Shown: piece after piece, positions 39,601-44,270 of the stretch
Numbering within the stretch: position 1 is the stretch's first letter
Layout of the letters: each line of letters begins with the position of its first letter
DNA from: JBMNUM01 sp050946275
Lineage (GTDB): Bacteria > Actinomycetota > Coriobacteriia > Coriobacteriales > CADBOM01
Length of the DNA stretch: 47,847 bases
Reading direction: 5' to 3'
Assembly: GCA_050946275.1 (NCBI GenBank)
Contig: JBMNUM010000015.1
Span: 1 to 47,847, forward strand
Position numbers and translations under genes: made by a program
The notes under the pieces: generated by a model
The model's input: only the letters and a program-made list of their open reading frames with translations
The model's database searches: none
Told to the model about the DNA's origin: nothing

Positions 39601-41916
39601 AACTTCACCGGGGACGGGGGAGATGATGGCTCGCACGAGTTCCCGCCGGCTTCGGTCGACGTGATGCTGACCGCGAGCAAGACGCTCGAGGGCCGTGCCA
39701 TCGAGCCGAACGAGTTCTCCTTCGAGCTCGTCGACGAGGCGAGCGGCGACGTGGTGCAGACCGCCTCGACCGTCTCGTTCGGCGGCAACGAGTCCAAGAT
39801 CCAGTTCGAGCCCATTACGCTCACGAGCAAGGAGCTGTCGTACGACGAGGATGCCATCGACGCGTATGTGGAGACGGCGCTTTCCGTCAAGCAGGGCGAG
39901 TACGACGCCGCCAAGCAGGCCGCAGACGATCCGTCGACCTTCCCCTCCTTCGAGAAGTGGATCGAGGAGGAAACGGGCATGGGCCTGAACGACTTCATCG
40001 TATCCCTGGAGACCGAGGCCTTTGGTGAGGTCAAGCCGACGTTGACCCGCACCTACGAGGTGCGAGAGGTTGCCGGCGAGGCCGGAGGCGTCACGTACGA
40101 CAAGACGTTGTATCGGGTCGAGGTCGTCGCGACGCTCGAGGGCGAATCGCTCGTTCCCGAGGTGAAGATGTGGAAGATCGGTGCGACAGATGATGCCGAC
40201 GAGCAGGTCGATGCGGTGACGTTCGCCAACACCTATGAGGCGACTGGCACGGCGAAGCTCTCCGGCACGAAGAGCATCGACGGCCGCTCGTTCAAGGAAG
40301 GCGACTGGGCGACGTTCAAGATCGAGGCGACCGGCGACAATGCCGCCGATGCGCCGATGCCGGAGGAGGCAACCGTCACCGTGGAGCCGACGAGCGGGAC
40401 GAGCATCGGCTACGAGTTCGGTGATATCTCGTACTCGGTGGCCGACATCCCGGCGGGGGAGAAGAGCGAGACGTTCACCTACAAGGTGACGGAGTCCGCA
40501 TTCTCGATGGAAGGCGTGGCCGAGGGTGACGATACCGTGCACGAGGTCACCGTGACGATCTCGGACAACGGCGACGGCACGCTGAAGGTCGAGACCTCGG
40601 GCAACGCCGATGCGCTCGACTTCACGAATCCCTACGAGGAGGTCGTGCCGCCCGCTTCCGAGCCGGCTTCGGTGAACCTGACGGCGGCCAAGACGCTCGA
40701 CGGCGCCGCGCCTGGCGACAAGCAGTTCACGTTCACGCTGACGGGAACGAGCGACAACGCCAAGGCCACGAGCCTCGAGGCGACTAACGATACCGAGGGC
40801 AACGTCGAGTTCGCCGCCATCGAATACGACGCCGAGGGCGTCTACGAGTACGAGATCGCGGAGACGGCCGGCGACGATGAGTCGATCGAATACGACGGTG
40901 CCAAGCACACCGCCAAGGTCACCGTGACGAAGGGAGCCGACAACAAGCTCGTCGCGACGGTCGCCTACGACGGCGCCGAGGCTGTGCCTGTCTTCGAGAA
41001 CACGACGAAGGAGGAGCCGCCCGCGCCCGTCAAGCTGGCGCTCGAGGCCACGAAGACCCTCGACGGCGCGGAGCCGGGTGATGAGCAGTTCACGTTCACG
41101 CTGACGGGCACGAGCGACAACGCGAAGACGACGAGCCTCACGGCGACCAATGACGCCACCGGCAAGGTGGCCTTCGACGAGATCGAGTACACGGCCGAGG
41201 GTACCTACGAGTACGAGATCACGGAGGCTGCCGGAACGGACGAGACCGTCAAGTACGACGCGACCAAGCACGCGGCGGTCGTGACCGTGGCCAAGGGCGA
41301 GGACAACAAGCTCGTCGCGACCGTTTCCTACGACGGCGCCGAGGCCGCCCCGGCCTTCGCCAACGAGACCATCCCGCCCGAGCCCGAGACCGTGAGCATC
41401 TCCGTGACCAAGTCCTGGGCTGACGGTGACGACGCCGACGGAATCCGCCCGGCGAGCGTGACCATCCACCTGCTCGCCAACGGCGACGACACCGGCGAGA
41501 CGCTTGAGCTCGGCGAGGCCAACGAGTGGACCGCCGCCTTCACGGGCCTTCCCAAGGCGGACGAGTCGGGTGAGGCGATCGTCTACACGGTCTCCGAGGA
41601 CCCGGTGCCCGGCTACGACGAGCCCGTCATCACGGGCGACGCCGAGAACGGCTTCATGGTCACGAACCCGCGCGAGCCCCAGAGCCCCGATGAGCCGGAC
41701 ACCCCGCCCGATGGCGATGAGCCGACCCCGGACAAGGGCACCACGCCCGGCGACGAGCCGAACTCGGCGCCCCCGTCGGGCACGGCGTCGTCCACGACCG
41801 TCAAGGGTGCGCTGGCCAAGACCGCCGACGAGGCCCCGTTGGCACCGCTGGTCCTCCTGCTCGCAGCCGGAGCCGCCTGTGCCGTGGCCGCGGCGGCCCG
41901 CCGACGCAGCCGATGA
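27511..41916 (+). CDS. Giant (4801-residue) sortase-type surface protein with nested modules
   Basis: A predicted exported adhesin. A long basic signal peptide ends at AFA (54-56). Residues 58-230 are acidic and low-complexity. About 234-1370 is a large adhesin-like region that I cannot assign. Then come Cna-B domains (about 1372-1470 and 1478-1571) and alternating SpaA/DUF5979-like and Spy0128 (T1-pilin)-like domains to about 4620, recognised by starts such as ATKTLHNRELQ and SKTLEGRAIEP, by Y-x-I-x-E strands, and by FENSY/FTNRY ends. A last Cna-B (about 4628-4724) precedes a Pro-rich wall segment, a LAKTA motif (4768-4772), a hydrophobic stretch and RRRSR. Large inserts interrupt four stalk domains: a Cys-rich DnaJ-like module (about 1958-2092), BspA/InlB blocks (about 2130-2569 and 2800-3558), and an unidentified insert (about 3800-3970). 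The reading frame is intact. It is probably wall-anchored and host-facing; the ligand is unknown. Confidence 0.93.
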   Translation: MNIGKKESTNRGAGNRVEVRKASRARSRATRRAHKVASWVFSIALVFSMTPVGAFAAPSDDLDAMGGTVVERQAGNAETTTTEGENTGDPAPAAAEVTDDGAVDEPASPTSQDDASYESAVDVEDADEATGSEDAAESASEQGDDAPAPEDEADESDPDAPAADFVESDGVEAVDVQGEEVAAETLEALDDVSAAKAEEVAEELLEPEDGFALMDDDGDDPDGDGIPRSGDGSFIESIKAKWITNDTTDDGDPDHLYIKPNGDNEQSLRLQVNYALSGEHAYEPGDITITVPAHIFKKRGSDTADYGGLVIPYPEDPSTRNDFNYKLIGDTYVITNTKRMSAATKGYIQFSIDGLTPHELVDMANSEPFDAFIEVLTHKGNTIDLRSNELTAQFDTDAQVTSASKQAYGSVERVSASQIPEAQRAKYPDETEFIKVDWYTWYKTSANTLFKVDILDLIDQNATVITEDGVARPESEFQGFVIGATSEDGTQLAKNLTSKSYSSGQSSYYYYSTAYPASQFKKDTKYTFHNKITYTLTEIDDPERVTKQTATAQTVFSFRDPIWSDPSGHFMVVKNGNDDKSQNGHDKHNYTHHKSYGTSSYSDTHLWNRSSASGWYGIYPSALNDLLAQNESSGEDGSVRISYTVDTVGYVMPWMYDGSNPEYDEDGNLISSRKSKNYTRPVTMTTSDLGPSFGRNGEKLAIGEDYEYISVEFPADPYVYYGKPHNIKPDGSWVALNAGDGTFLYTIDSDKAHWPDIKLEAQVGGAWQELGTASWKSGSFSFTPAGEGAAAQTSRIVDLPEGTENFRTTVTCQNTSTDEEANLALQAALNYDMRVNIELKSTDELTAMIEGAFEESNTPDLAVWNEARLVPEDAAGDEIGVIDNDGYDSLRGYTTDVSVYPYKTSKQTVRDVDYEKRTVTVHYTAKVEERSVINDKSTYEQAVQDNPSMAETRGIWRDLLPKGVTPDLSTITLSPEKDAWNDSNYVRRTGDRVIDARTIENYEGTGRTMLVVEVALTPTPQRYRSGDMYYYEDVPRIAFDAELGFEALRDYYGDDNRLHNVISYESSNDEMGTVDRYKGEPDDPDGGNNVSSREAFDNDAEKAAMTDLNPDRDTPSFVYAGRYTRIDILSAARTSLSKDVQVNNDGWWSDGLYYGEKEENERIVYEGGQYSYRLRMMSDDETISKDLVLYDSLENFQPGDGNDAIDVPAPHWRGTLVGVDTSQLAAKGCAPVVYYSEVPNLQLANPDDPDAAHPDNMNLANASIWTEASAYETAHGGDLSGVKAVAIDASKKADGSDFSLEPLESAVVIVNMRAPSGDEAAEALADDAKGIWGDSAQAYNNAYLTCTSVDSESLEEDPDNFVHKDYTKVGLMEYNIEATKAWDDGNDRDGIRPDRVTLRLYADGADTGKTIALPITDPETGAVSWTAAFEHIPYTNDKGEKIHYTIKEDGATTGYEASVKANSETSYTITNIHEPERISVAGTKSWMGDEGNEDARPSSIKVKLYSNGRLVQSKTVKPDADGKWAYSFDDLYKYENGEEIAYTVQEEVTGALSSYVPIVVDDVNIINIYHPFGDLAVSKVVENTSATSAEVEFPFTFAFFTGEGEDADPVTADFEYEVLDAEGNPVLDGDGNPVIGMLTRDDRTVSIKGGQTIHVKNIPEYVRYTVTEEQQPGFEQSGVTGASGTIEPNATQQARFTNTYSAKAQINLAATKTLHNRELQRAQFRFELWQVDGDGGRQLVRTASNARPGGEPSTLDDGTIASSAPVTFGALYYTQADAAAQQESGEPYRYIIEEVDNGKPGYTYDHEACTVEVSVVDNNDGTLTVTPKYLGEFGDLDNPPVFENSYAASGELVLRAWKDLQGGSLEAGKYEFELLDADGNVIDRKPNAADGSVAFDALEYDETDIGKTYNYGVREVRGSDEHVNYDDSVFGYTVEVLDNGDGTLSFNQGFATPVYSQAAPCSVCGNENGKAEFEFLDTGRWPASEVRNYHIEMNRLNGITYGGYGHLEYRGSDTAELERCMKAILDMDEDIPDGVVYYLDCEERSDPYYKIGYYCPECHGDGIGMCPECDGTGKIGGEDCASCLGTGLAREITGWDTEDGELPVFVNTLKPGLLSIEKLVADAEGADPSQEFHFKVKLIGDGIEDGERDYTISAADGQGTFGLASDEDGTGQADGDDAAGDSGGYTPLAEGESQEEPGGSDDVETDASMQLMADTILTSGTFQGVDWQITTSGKLIIGDGTEQTFTNGNTYSSTTFFPWNYKKKLYEGSYQETTCGKFIRSVSFNGTVHGTGNMYAMFFELGALRTVDLTGFDTSGVTSLNYFFGFCETLNKITGLENLDTSNVTDMHQLFYACKALPSIDVTHFDTRKVKNMGSMFQYCYALTSIDISNFDASSLTTCTGIFMDCPVLKSIKLGEDFRFVGTSSDSRTHIPTPRGDAYTGKWICEDNDLGPYTPQELWSNYDASHAGTWVWKKLPTTYTISFTAGDAAGAMADAKVEYDEAVTLPASKFYKFGSEFDHWRLASINDEEPGEEVTYADRAEIPAKTYAMGDRIVLEAVFRPLDTKVNITDGEFEFTLRGGEKATFDDLPAGTAYQVWEETPDGWVLVEQSNTSGIIEPLQTAQASFTNRYQPEVATAQFSGTKTLDGRAADAGAFTFELNETTGGATGAVTILDDGAERDAKFPLRATTLDGGFIQFPVIEYTKDDVGTHTYTIAEVKPGSNAIDYDMHSETVTVVVSDNDAGTLSAQTTVDADGDGKIVFANKTRPGTLELRKYGSPLSDANEDDVFTFRITLNNEKGLPLGESDEVDWYVKNSNTGEIVVPGDDVTAPAPVAPVVTPQKAAGIEMMVPMADECYPLSQETGQAGSAPAASGEGIFSPYALDAAASGDTSGESSARLMADAEPLVGDAYAILNSEGDLLFFRSEERLTAGPDQTVVINGEEVTGRIFTGVENTNFTSYKQAHTNTQWACHYRANNPVKTVRVATGHTIRPKSMANWFSGQDGIRRSSLESFDATGFDTSECTSMAGTFSCCYKLTELDLTSFDTANVRSMGNMFWQCSGLKSLDLSSFDTSSVTSMYRMFCGCTSLRSIDMSSFDTTRVTTMEDMFASSGISNPDFSTFDTSSVTNMSGMFYGCNNLDNPDLSHLDTSNVTNMHEMFAQCLRLYNLNLSTFDTSRVTNMSGMFSGDYMLMSLKLSQDFATSNVTNMSSMFSGCNRVVSLDLSSFDTSKAANMSDMFKNCNALSSVILSEDFSFTGANITNTSYQASLPNLSATAEYTGYWIRDDYATEPLTGDQFRDGSYDRATMFGTWIRETADNKGIVRFIGNGGSPEQTSVSSAAVPYTITTPTSSTVKRPHYAFTGWNTQADGSGDAYEGGQSLDNFLELGQTKVLYAQWEPSSIRTYKVNHYQQRANLSGYTLAASEQLEADSGATVTPEVKSYPGFTRPDPQTATVLDNDSLVVNYYYDRLVYVISFDGNGATSGHMENQTFTGGVAANLAANVFQKPGAIFTGWNTRPDGSGASYTDRQRVTALDDADDGAVTLYAQWLDNPNEALTPSSGVIYVTCRANETIVLPNLPAGTTYTIEEVELPEGWVKGYSYGESGTIQPVTTSSSNFYNYYQASGKFYLTAHKKLEGGELEEGQFSFTAQTTVMVGPPGEDEPRTYSFGTVTNGDVDTNATVLDEDGNEVDNPWVGTAPVVFGPIDTSQYSLGQRFDVIITETRGTDPTIAHDSHMAVAHVETYDKGHGELGFNITYGDGDGDEPLFTNKKAPAKLQITKQVEGATASQENVPFSFRIDLFDKSGEPLGGSYPARKYGTDMVETTMYSHTPNVGDDGAKAGDYESIPYTDVVSMPGSDSLHVSLRYSNPRYCYGPDVPGLCIWKGDVSDQIAQGFNEDFNPFTADVTYYYDQDKDNQILTDEFDIAADTITVYQCSFAFPQEGYPLYDEATTNYGYHAAITGADAESEESTVASGDTVTIAPGERFVIDGLPDGATYTVTEVEKEGWEQVSAEGDEGALAAGSTSEATFVNKNFTGDGGDDGSHEFPPASVDVMLTASKTLEGRAIEPNEFSFELVDEASGDVVQTASTVSFGGNESKIQFEPITLTSKELSYDEDAIDAYVETALSVKQGEYDAAKQAADDPSTFPSFEKWIEEETGMGLNDFIVSLETEAFGEVKPTLTRTYEVREVAGEAGGVTYDKTLYRVEVVATLEGESLVPEVKMWKIGATDDADEQVDAVTFANTYEATGTAKLSGTKSIDGRSFKEGDWATFKIEATGDNAADAPMPEEATVTVEPTSGTSIGYEFGDISYSVADIPAGEKSETFTYKVTESAFSMEGVAEGDDTVHEVTVTISDNGDGTLKVETSGNADALDFTNPYEEVVPPASEPASVNLTAAKTLDGAAPGDKQFTFTLTGTSDNAKATSLEATNDTEGNVEFAAIEYDAEGVYEYEIAETAGDDESIEYDGAKHTAKVTVTKGADNKLVATVAYDGAEAVPVFENTTKEEPPAPVKLALEATKTLDGAEPGDEQFTFTLTGTSDNAKTTSLTATNDATGKVAFDEIEYTAEGTYEYEITEAAGTDETVKYDATKHAAVVTVAKGEDNKLVATVSYDGAEAAPAFANETIPPEPETVSISVTKSWADGDDADGIRPASVTIHLLANGDDTGETLELGEANEWTAAFTGLPKADESGEAIVYTVSEDPVPGYDEPVITGDAENGFMVTNPREPQSPDEPDTPPDGDEPTPDKGTTPGDEPNSAPPSGTASSTTVKGALAKTADEAPLAPLVLLLAAGAACAVAAAARRRSR
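33382..33786 (+). other. Cysteine-rich insert with DnaJ-like CxxCxGxG motifs
   Basis: Residues about 1958-2092. CSVCGNENG at 1961 is followed about 90 residues later by CPECHGDG (2055), CPECDGTG (2066) and CASCLGTG (2080), plus two single cysteines between. The last three are exact CxxCxGxG motifs of the DnaJ zinc-binding type. The insert splits a Spy0128-like stalk domain just before its last strand (PVFVNT). A structural zinc site is inferred. Such motifs are normally found in cytoplasmic chaperones. Confidence 0.8.
34171..34935 (+). other. BspA-type leucine-rich block 1
   Basis: Residues about 2221-2475. Four recognisable units of the FDTSxVTxMxxMFxxCxxL type with a period of 22-24 residues, followed by one InlB-type repeat (TYTISFTAGDAAG onward, about 2478-2560). 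The block is inserted in a SpaA/DUF5979-like stalk domain that resumes at DGEFEFTLRGGE (about 2570). Confidence 0.85.
36529..37335 (+). other. BspA-type leucine-rich block 2
   Basis: Residues about 3007-3275. Nine units of the SFDTSxVTxMxxMFxxC type. Base composition and codons (AAT, ATA, TCA and ACA are frequent) differ from the GC-rich flanking stalk, suggesting separate acquisition. The unit type is known from host-binding surface proteins of mucosal bacteria and protozoa. Confidence 0.88.
37465..38157 (+). other. InlB / MucBP-like / InlB repeat block
   Basis: Residues about 3319-3549. Two InlB-type B repeats (ending TGWNTQADGSG and TGWNTRPDGSG, then LYAQW) flank a MucBP-like segment (YKVNHYQQ ... 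VNYYYDR). The host stalk domain resumes near 3559 (VIYVTCRANETIVLPNLPAG). Confidence 0.8.
40681..41370 (+). repeat. Tandem duplicated stalk domain, 363-bp period
   Basis: Two adjacent copies of a roughly 121-residue Spy0128-like domain share identical runs such as QFTFTLTGTSDNAK and NKLVATV. They begin near 40681 and 41044. High similarity indicates recent duplication and a site where length can change by recombination. Confidence 0.85.
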
Positions 41917-41957
41917 GCCAGAGGCGAGCAGTCCAGAAGTGACTCATTCGCGTGAAC

Positions 41958-41993
41958 CGAAGGTCCCGCGGGCGCAAGCCCGCGGGGCCTTCG
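41958..41993 (+). terminator. Terminator-like hairpin after the giant gene
   Basis: GAAGGTCCCGCGGGC pairs with GCCCGCGGGGCCTTC around GCAA. The design and flanking CTTCGCTTA match the hairpin after groEL. There is no T-run. Confidence 0.7.
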
Positions 41994-42035
41994 CTTAGCG
42001 CACATCCGGCTTGCTGCAATGGGCCGTGGTCTGTC

Positions 42036-42104
42036 CAAAACACCACACTAGATGATGTTGGGCTGCCGAAATCCCGCAATCCGGCCATCTAGTGTGGTAA
42101 AACG
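42036..42104. repeat. 69-bp structured repeat, downstream copy
   Basis: Same orientation as 27102-27170. Here the outer arms CCACACTAGATG and CATCTAGTGTGG pair perfectly. It lies in the 410-base gene-free gap between the giant gene and the DUF2207 gene. Confidence 0.88.
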
Positions 42105-42124
42105 CGCAGACTGCTGCTCCCGGA

Positions 42125-42153
42125 ATGAGTCGAAGGGCTGTCCTGCGACTCAC
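42125..42153 (+). repeat. ATGAGTCGAAGG hairpin, downstream copy
   Basis: TGAGTCG-A-AGG pairs with CCT-G-CGACTCA. Compared with 27297-27325 the bases differ but the pairing is kept, so selection on structure is plausible. Confidence 0.55.
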
Positions 42154-42326
42154 CCCCGGATCTCCCGCGACCACCCGGCCGCGGGGGATCCGCATTTTAG
42201 GCACCGCCTCCGACTTGGCGTTGGCCTGCATCCGACGGCCTGCTCACGCCTCGATGAAATCGCAGAACACGAGCGGTTATTTGTGTATCATCGAAGGCAA
42301 GGCAATCGCGTCCTTTTGGAGGGGTC

Positions 42327-44210
42327 ATGAGACGCATTCTCGCTGTCATCGCCGTAACCGTTGTCCTGTGCGTCGCGGCTCCCGCATGCGCGCTCGCGAA
42401 ATCCTACGACATGGGTCCGGTCGATATCACCGCAACCGTCCTCGAGGACGGCGACGTGCAGGTCGTCGAGCAGCGCCGCTTCGACTTCAGCGGCGTGTTC
42501 TCGTGTGTCTGGTGGAACCTCGACACGAGCGGGTACGAGGGAATTACCGTGCATGATGCCTCGGTCATCCACGGCGACGGCTCCGCCGAGGTGCTGCCCG
42601 AGGTCGAGTTCGAGACGGACTGGCGCTATGAGGGCGGTCCCACGCCGCCGGCCTACAGCGTCGACTACCGCTCGTGGACGACCGACCCCTACATCTTCTA
42701 CGACTTCGAGGATGCCGACCTCGTCATCCAGATCGCCTACACCATCGACCACGGCATATACATCGATGCCGATACGGCCGAGCTGTACTGGAAGTTCGTG
42801 GGCACCGGCTGGGCCGAGGACTCCGATGACATCACCATGCAGGTGCTGCTCCCCGTTCCCGCGGGCGAGAAGGTGGTGCCCGTGGACAACGTCCGCGCGT
42901 GGGGTCACGGCCCCCTCACGGGCGAGGTGTCGTTCGAGGACGACGGAACCATCCTCTACACCATCCCGCGGGTGGAGTCCGGCGAGTACGCCGAGGCGCG
43001 CGTGACGTTCCCGCTCGAATGGGTGCCCGACGCCGATTACGTCACGCACGAATACCGCACGCTCGACTCGATTGTCTCCGAGGAGACCTCGTATGCCGAC
43101 GATGCCAACGCCGAGCGCGAGCGGGCGCGGGCATTCGCGATCGGGTTGCCCGTCGTGATGCTCGCCATCATCCTCTTCTCGCTCGTCATGTTCCTGCGCT
43201 TCGGCAAGGAGCATCGCGCCAAGTTCAGGGAGAAGTACCTGCGCGAGATGCCCTCCGACGACGATCCCGCCGTCATCGGCGCCGTGTGGAACTTCGGCGA
43301 CGTGGGCGTCAAGGAGTTCGTGGCGACGCTCATGCAGCTCACGAGCCTCGGCGCCATCACCATCGCCCCCTCGTCGTTCGTGACGAACAAGGGCACGAAC
43401 ACGACCTCGTTCAAGCTCGTGCGCAACGGCGATGTGGGGGTCTCCGGCCCGCAGCGCCAGGTCATGAACCTGATTTTCTCGAAGGTCGGTCGCGGCGACA
43501 ACGAGGTGGACATCTCCGAGGTCGCCGAGTACGCGAAGAAGCACCGCGACTCGTACGCCAAGCACTACAAGGAATGGCAGGACAAGGTGCGCAAGCAGGT
43601 CGAGACGAAGAAGTACTTCGAGAAGCCCGGCGCGAAGTTCAAGAAGATCCTGCACACGGTGGGCGTCGTGCTTCTCGTCATAAGCTTCATCATCGGCGCC
43701 GGCTCGGAGGACTACCTCGCGGCGACAGTCATCGGCATCACGGGCATCATCGAGCTCTTCATCGCATCGAAGATGCCGCGACGAAGCTTCGAGGCCAACG
43801 AGCTGAACGCGCGGTGCGAGGCGCTGAAGAACTGGCTGAAGGAGTTCTCGGAGCTCGACGAGCCGATTCCCGACGACCCGGACCTGTGGAACGACCTCAT
43901 GACGATGTCGGTCGTGCTCGGCGTGTCGGAACAGGTTTCCGGCCAGCTCAAGCGGATGGAACCGAATCTCACGTTCAAGGACGATCCGACGTTCACGAGC
44001 ATGTACACGTGGATCGACGTGGGCACCTCGAGCTCGACGAAGGGCACCCTGTCCTCGCCGGTCTCCGCCGTGTCCCATAGCTTCAGCGAGGCCATCAGCA
44101 TCGCCATGACGTCCGAGTCATCTGGCAGCGGCGGCGGTGGCGGCTTCTCCGGCGGCGGTGGCGGCGGAGGCGGCGGCGGTGGCGGCGGCGGAGGCGGCGG
44201 CGCCCGCTAG
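42327..44210 (+). CDS. DUF2207 domain membrane protein with glycine-rich tail
   Basis: A 627-residue protein with a signal peptide (cleavage near ALA-KS, about 24), an external DUF2207 beta-rich domain to about 260 (YDMGPVDITATVLEDGDVQVVE is its usual opening, cited here in part), a membrane segment at about 271-293, a cytoplasmic region, two more membrane segments at about 441-460 and 462-482, and a C-terminal GGGFSGGGGGG tail of about 30 mostly glycine residues ending GAR. This layout is standard for DUF2207 proteins, whose function is unknown. GGAGGGG precedes ATG 42327. It stands alone between the giant surface gene and the corrinoid genes. A link to the adhesin is only positional. Confidence 0.88.
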   Translation: MRRILAVIAVTVVLCVAAPACALAKSYDMGPVDITATVLEDGDVQVVEQRRFDFSGVFSCVWWNLDTSGYEGITVHDASVIHGDGSAEVLPEVEFETDWRYEGGPTPPAYSVDYRSWTTDPYIFYDFEDADLVIQIAYTIDHGIYIDADTAELYWKFVGTGWAEDSDDITMQVLLPVPAGEKVVPVDNVRAWGHGPLTGEVSFEDDGTILYTIPRVESGEYAEARVTFPLEWVPDADYVTHEYRTLDSIVSEETSYADDANAERERARAFAIGLPVVMLAIILFSLVMFLRFGKEHRAKFREKYLREMPSDDDPAVIGAVWNFGDVGVKEFVATLMQLTSLGAITIAPSSFVTNKGTNTTSFKLVRNGDVGVSGPQRQVMNLIFSKVGRGDNEVDISEVAEYAKKHRDSYAKHYKEWQDKVRKQVETKKYFEKPGAKFKKILHTVGVVLLVISFIIGAGSEDYLAATVIGITGIIELFIASKMPRRSFEANELNARCEALKNWLKEFSELDEPIPDDPDLWNDLMTMSVVLGVSEQVSGQLKRMEPNLTFKDDPTFTSMYTWIDVGTSSSTKGTLSSPVSAVSHSFSEAISIAMTSESSGSGGGGGFSGGGGGGGGGGGGGGGGGAR

Positions 44211-44270
44211 CCCGCGCCGATGAGTTAAAAGCGGACTGTTCTGTTTTGGCTCGTTCTTGAGGGGAACGCT

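Noticed and set aside
38902..41469. An 855-codon open frame on the minus strand opposite the giant gene
   Set aside because: Composition artefact antisense to well-conserved pilin-type domains; no start signal or motif.
27511..41916. Fusion of several genes through missed stops or assembly error
   Set aside because: The frame is continuous with one signal peptide at the start and one wall-sorting signal at the end, and domain order is regular, so a single large gene is the simplest reading.
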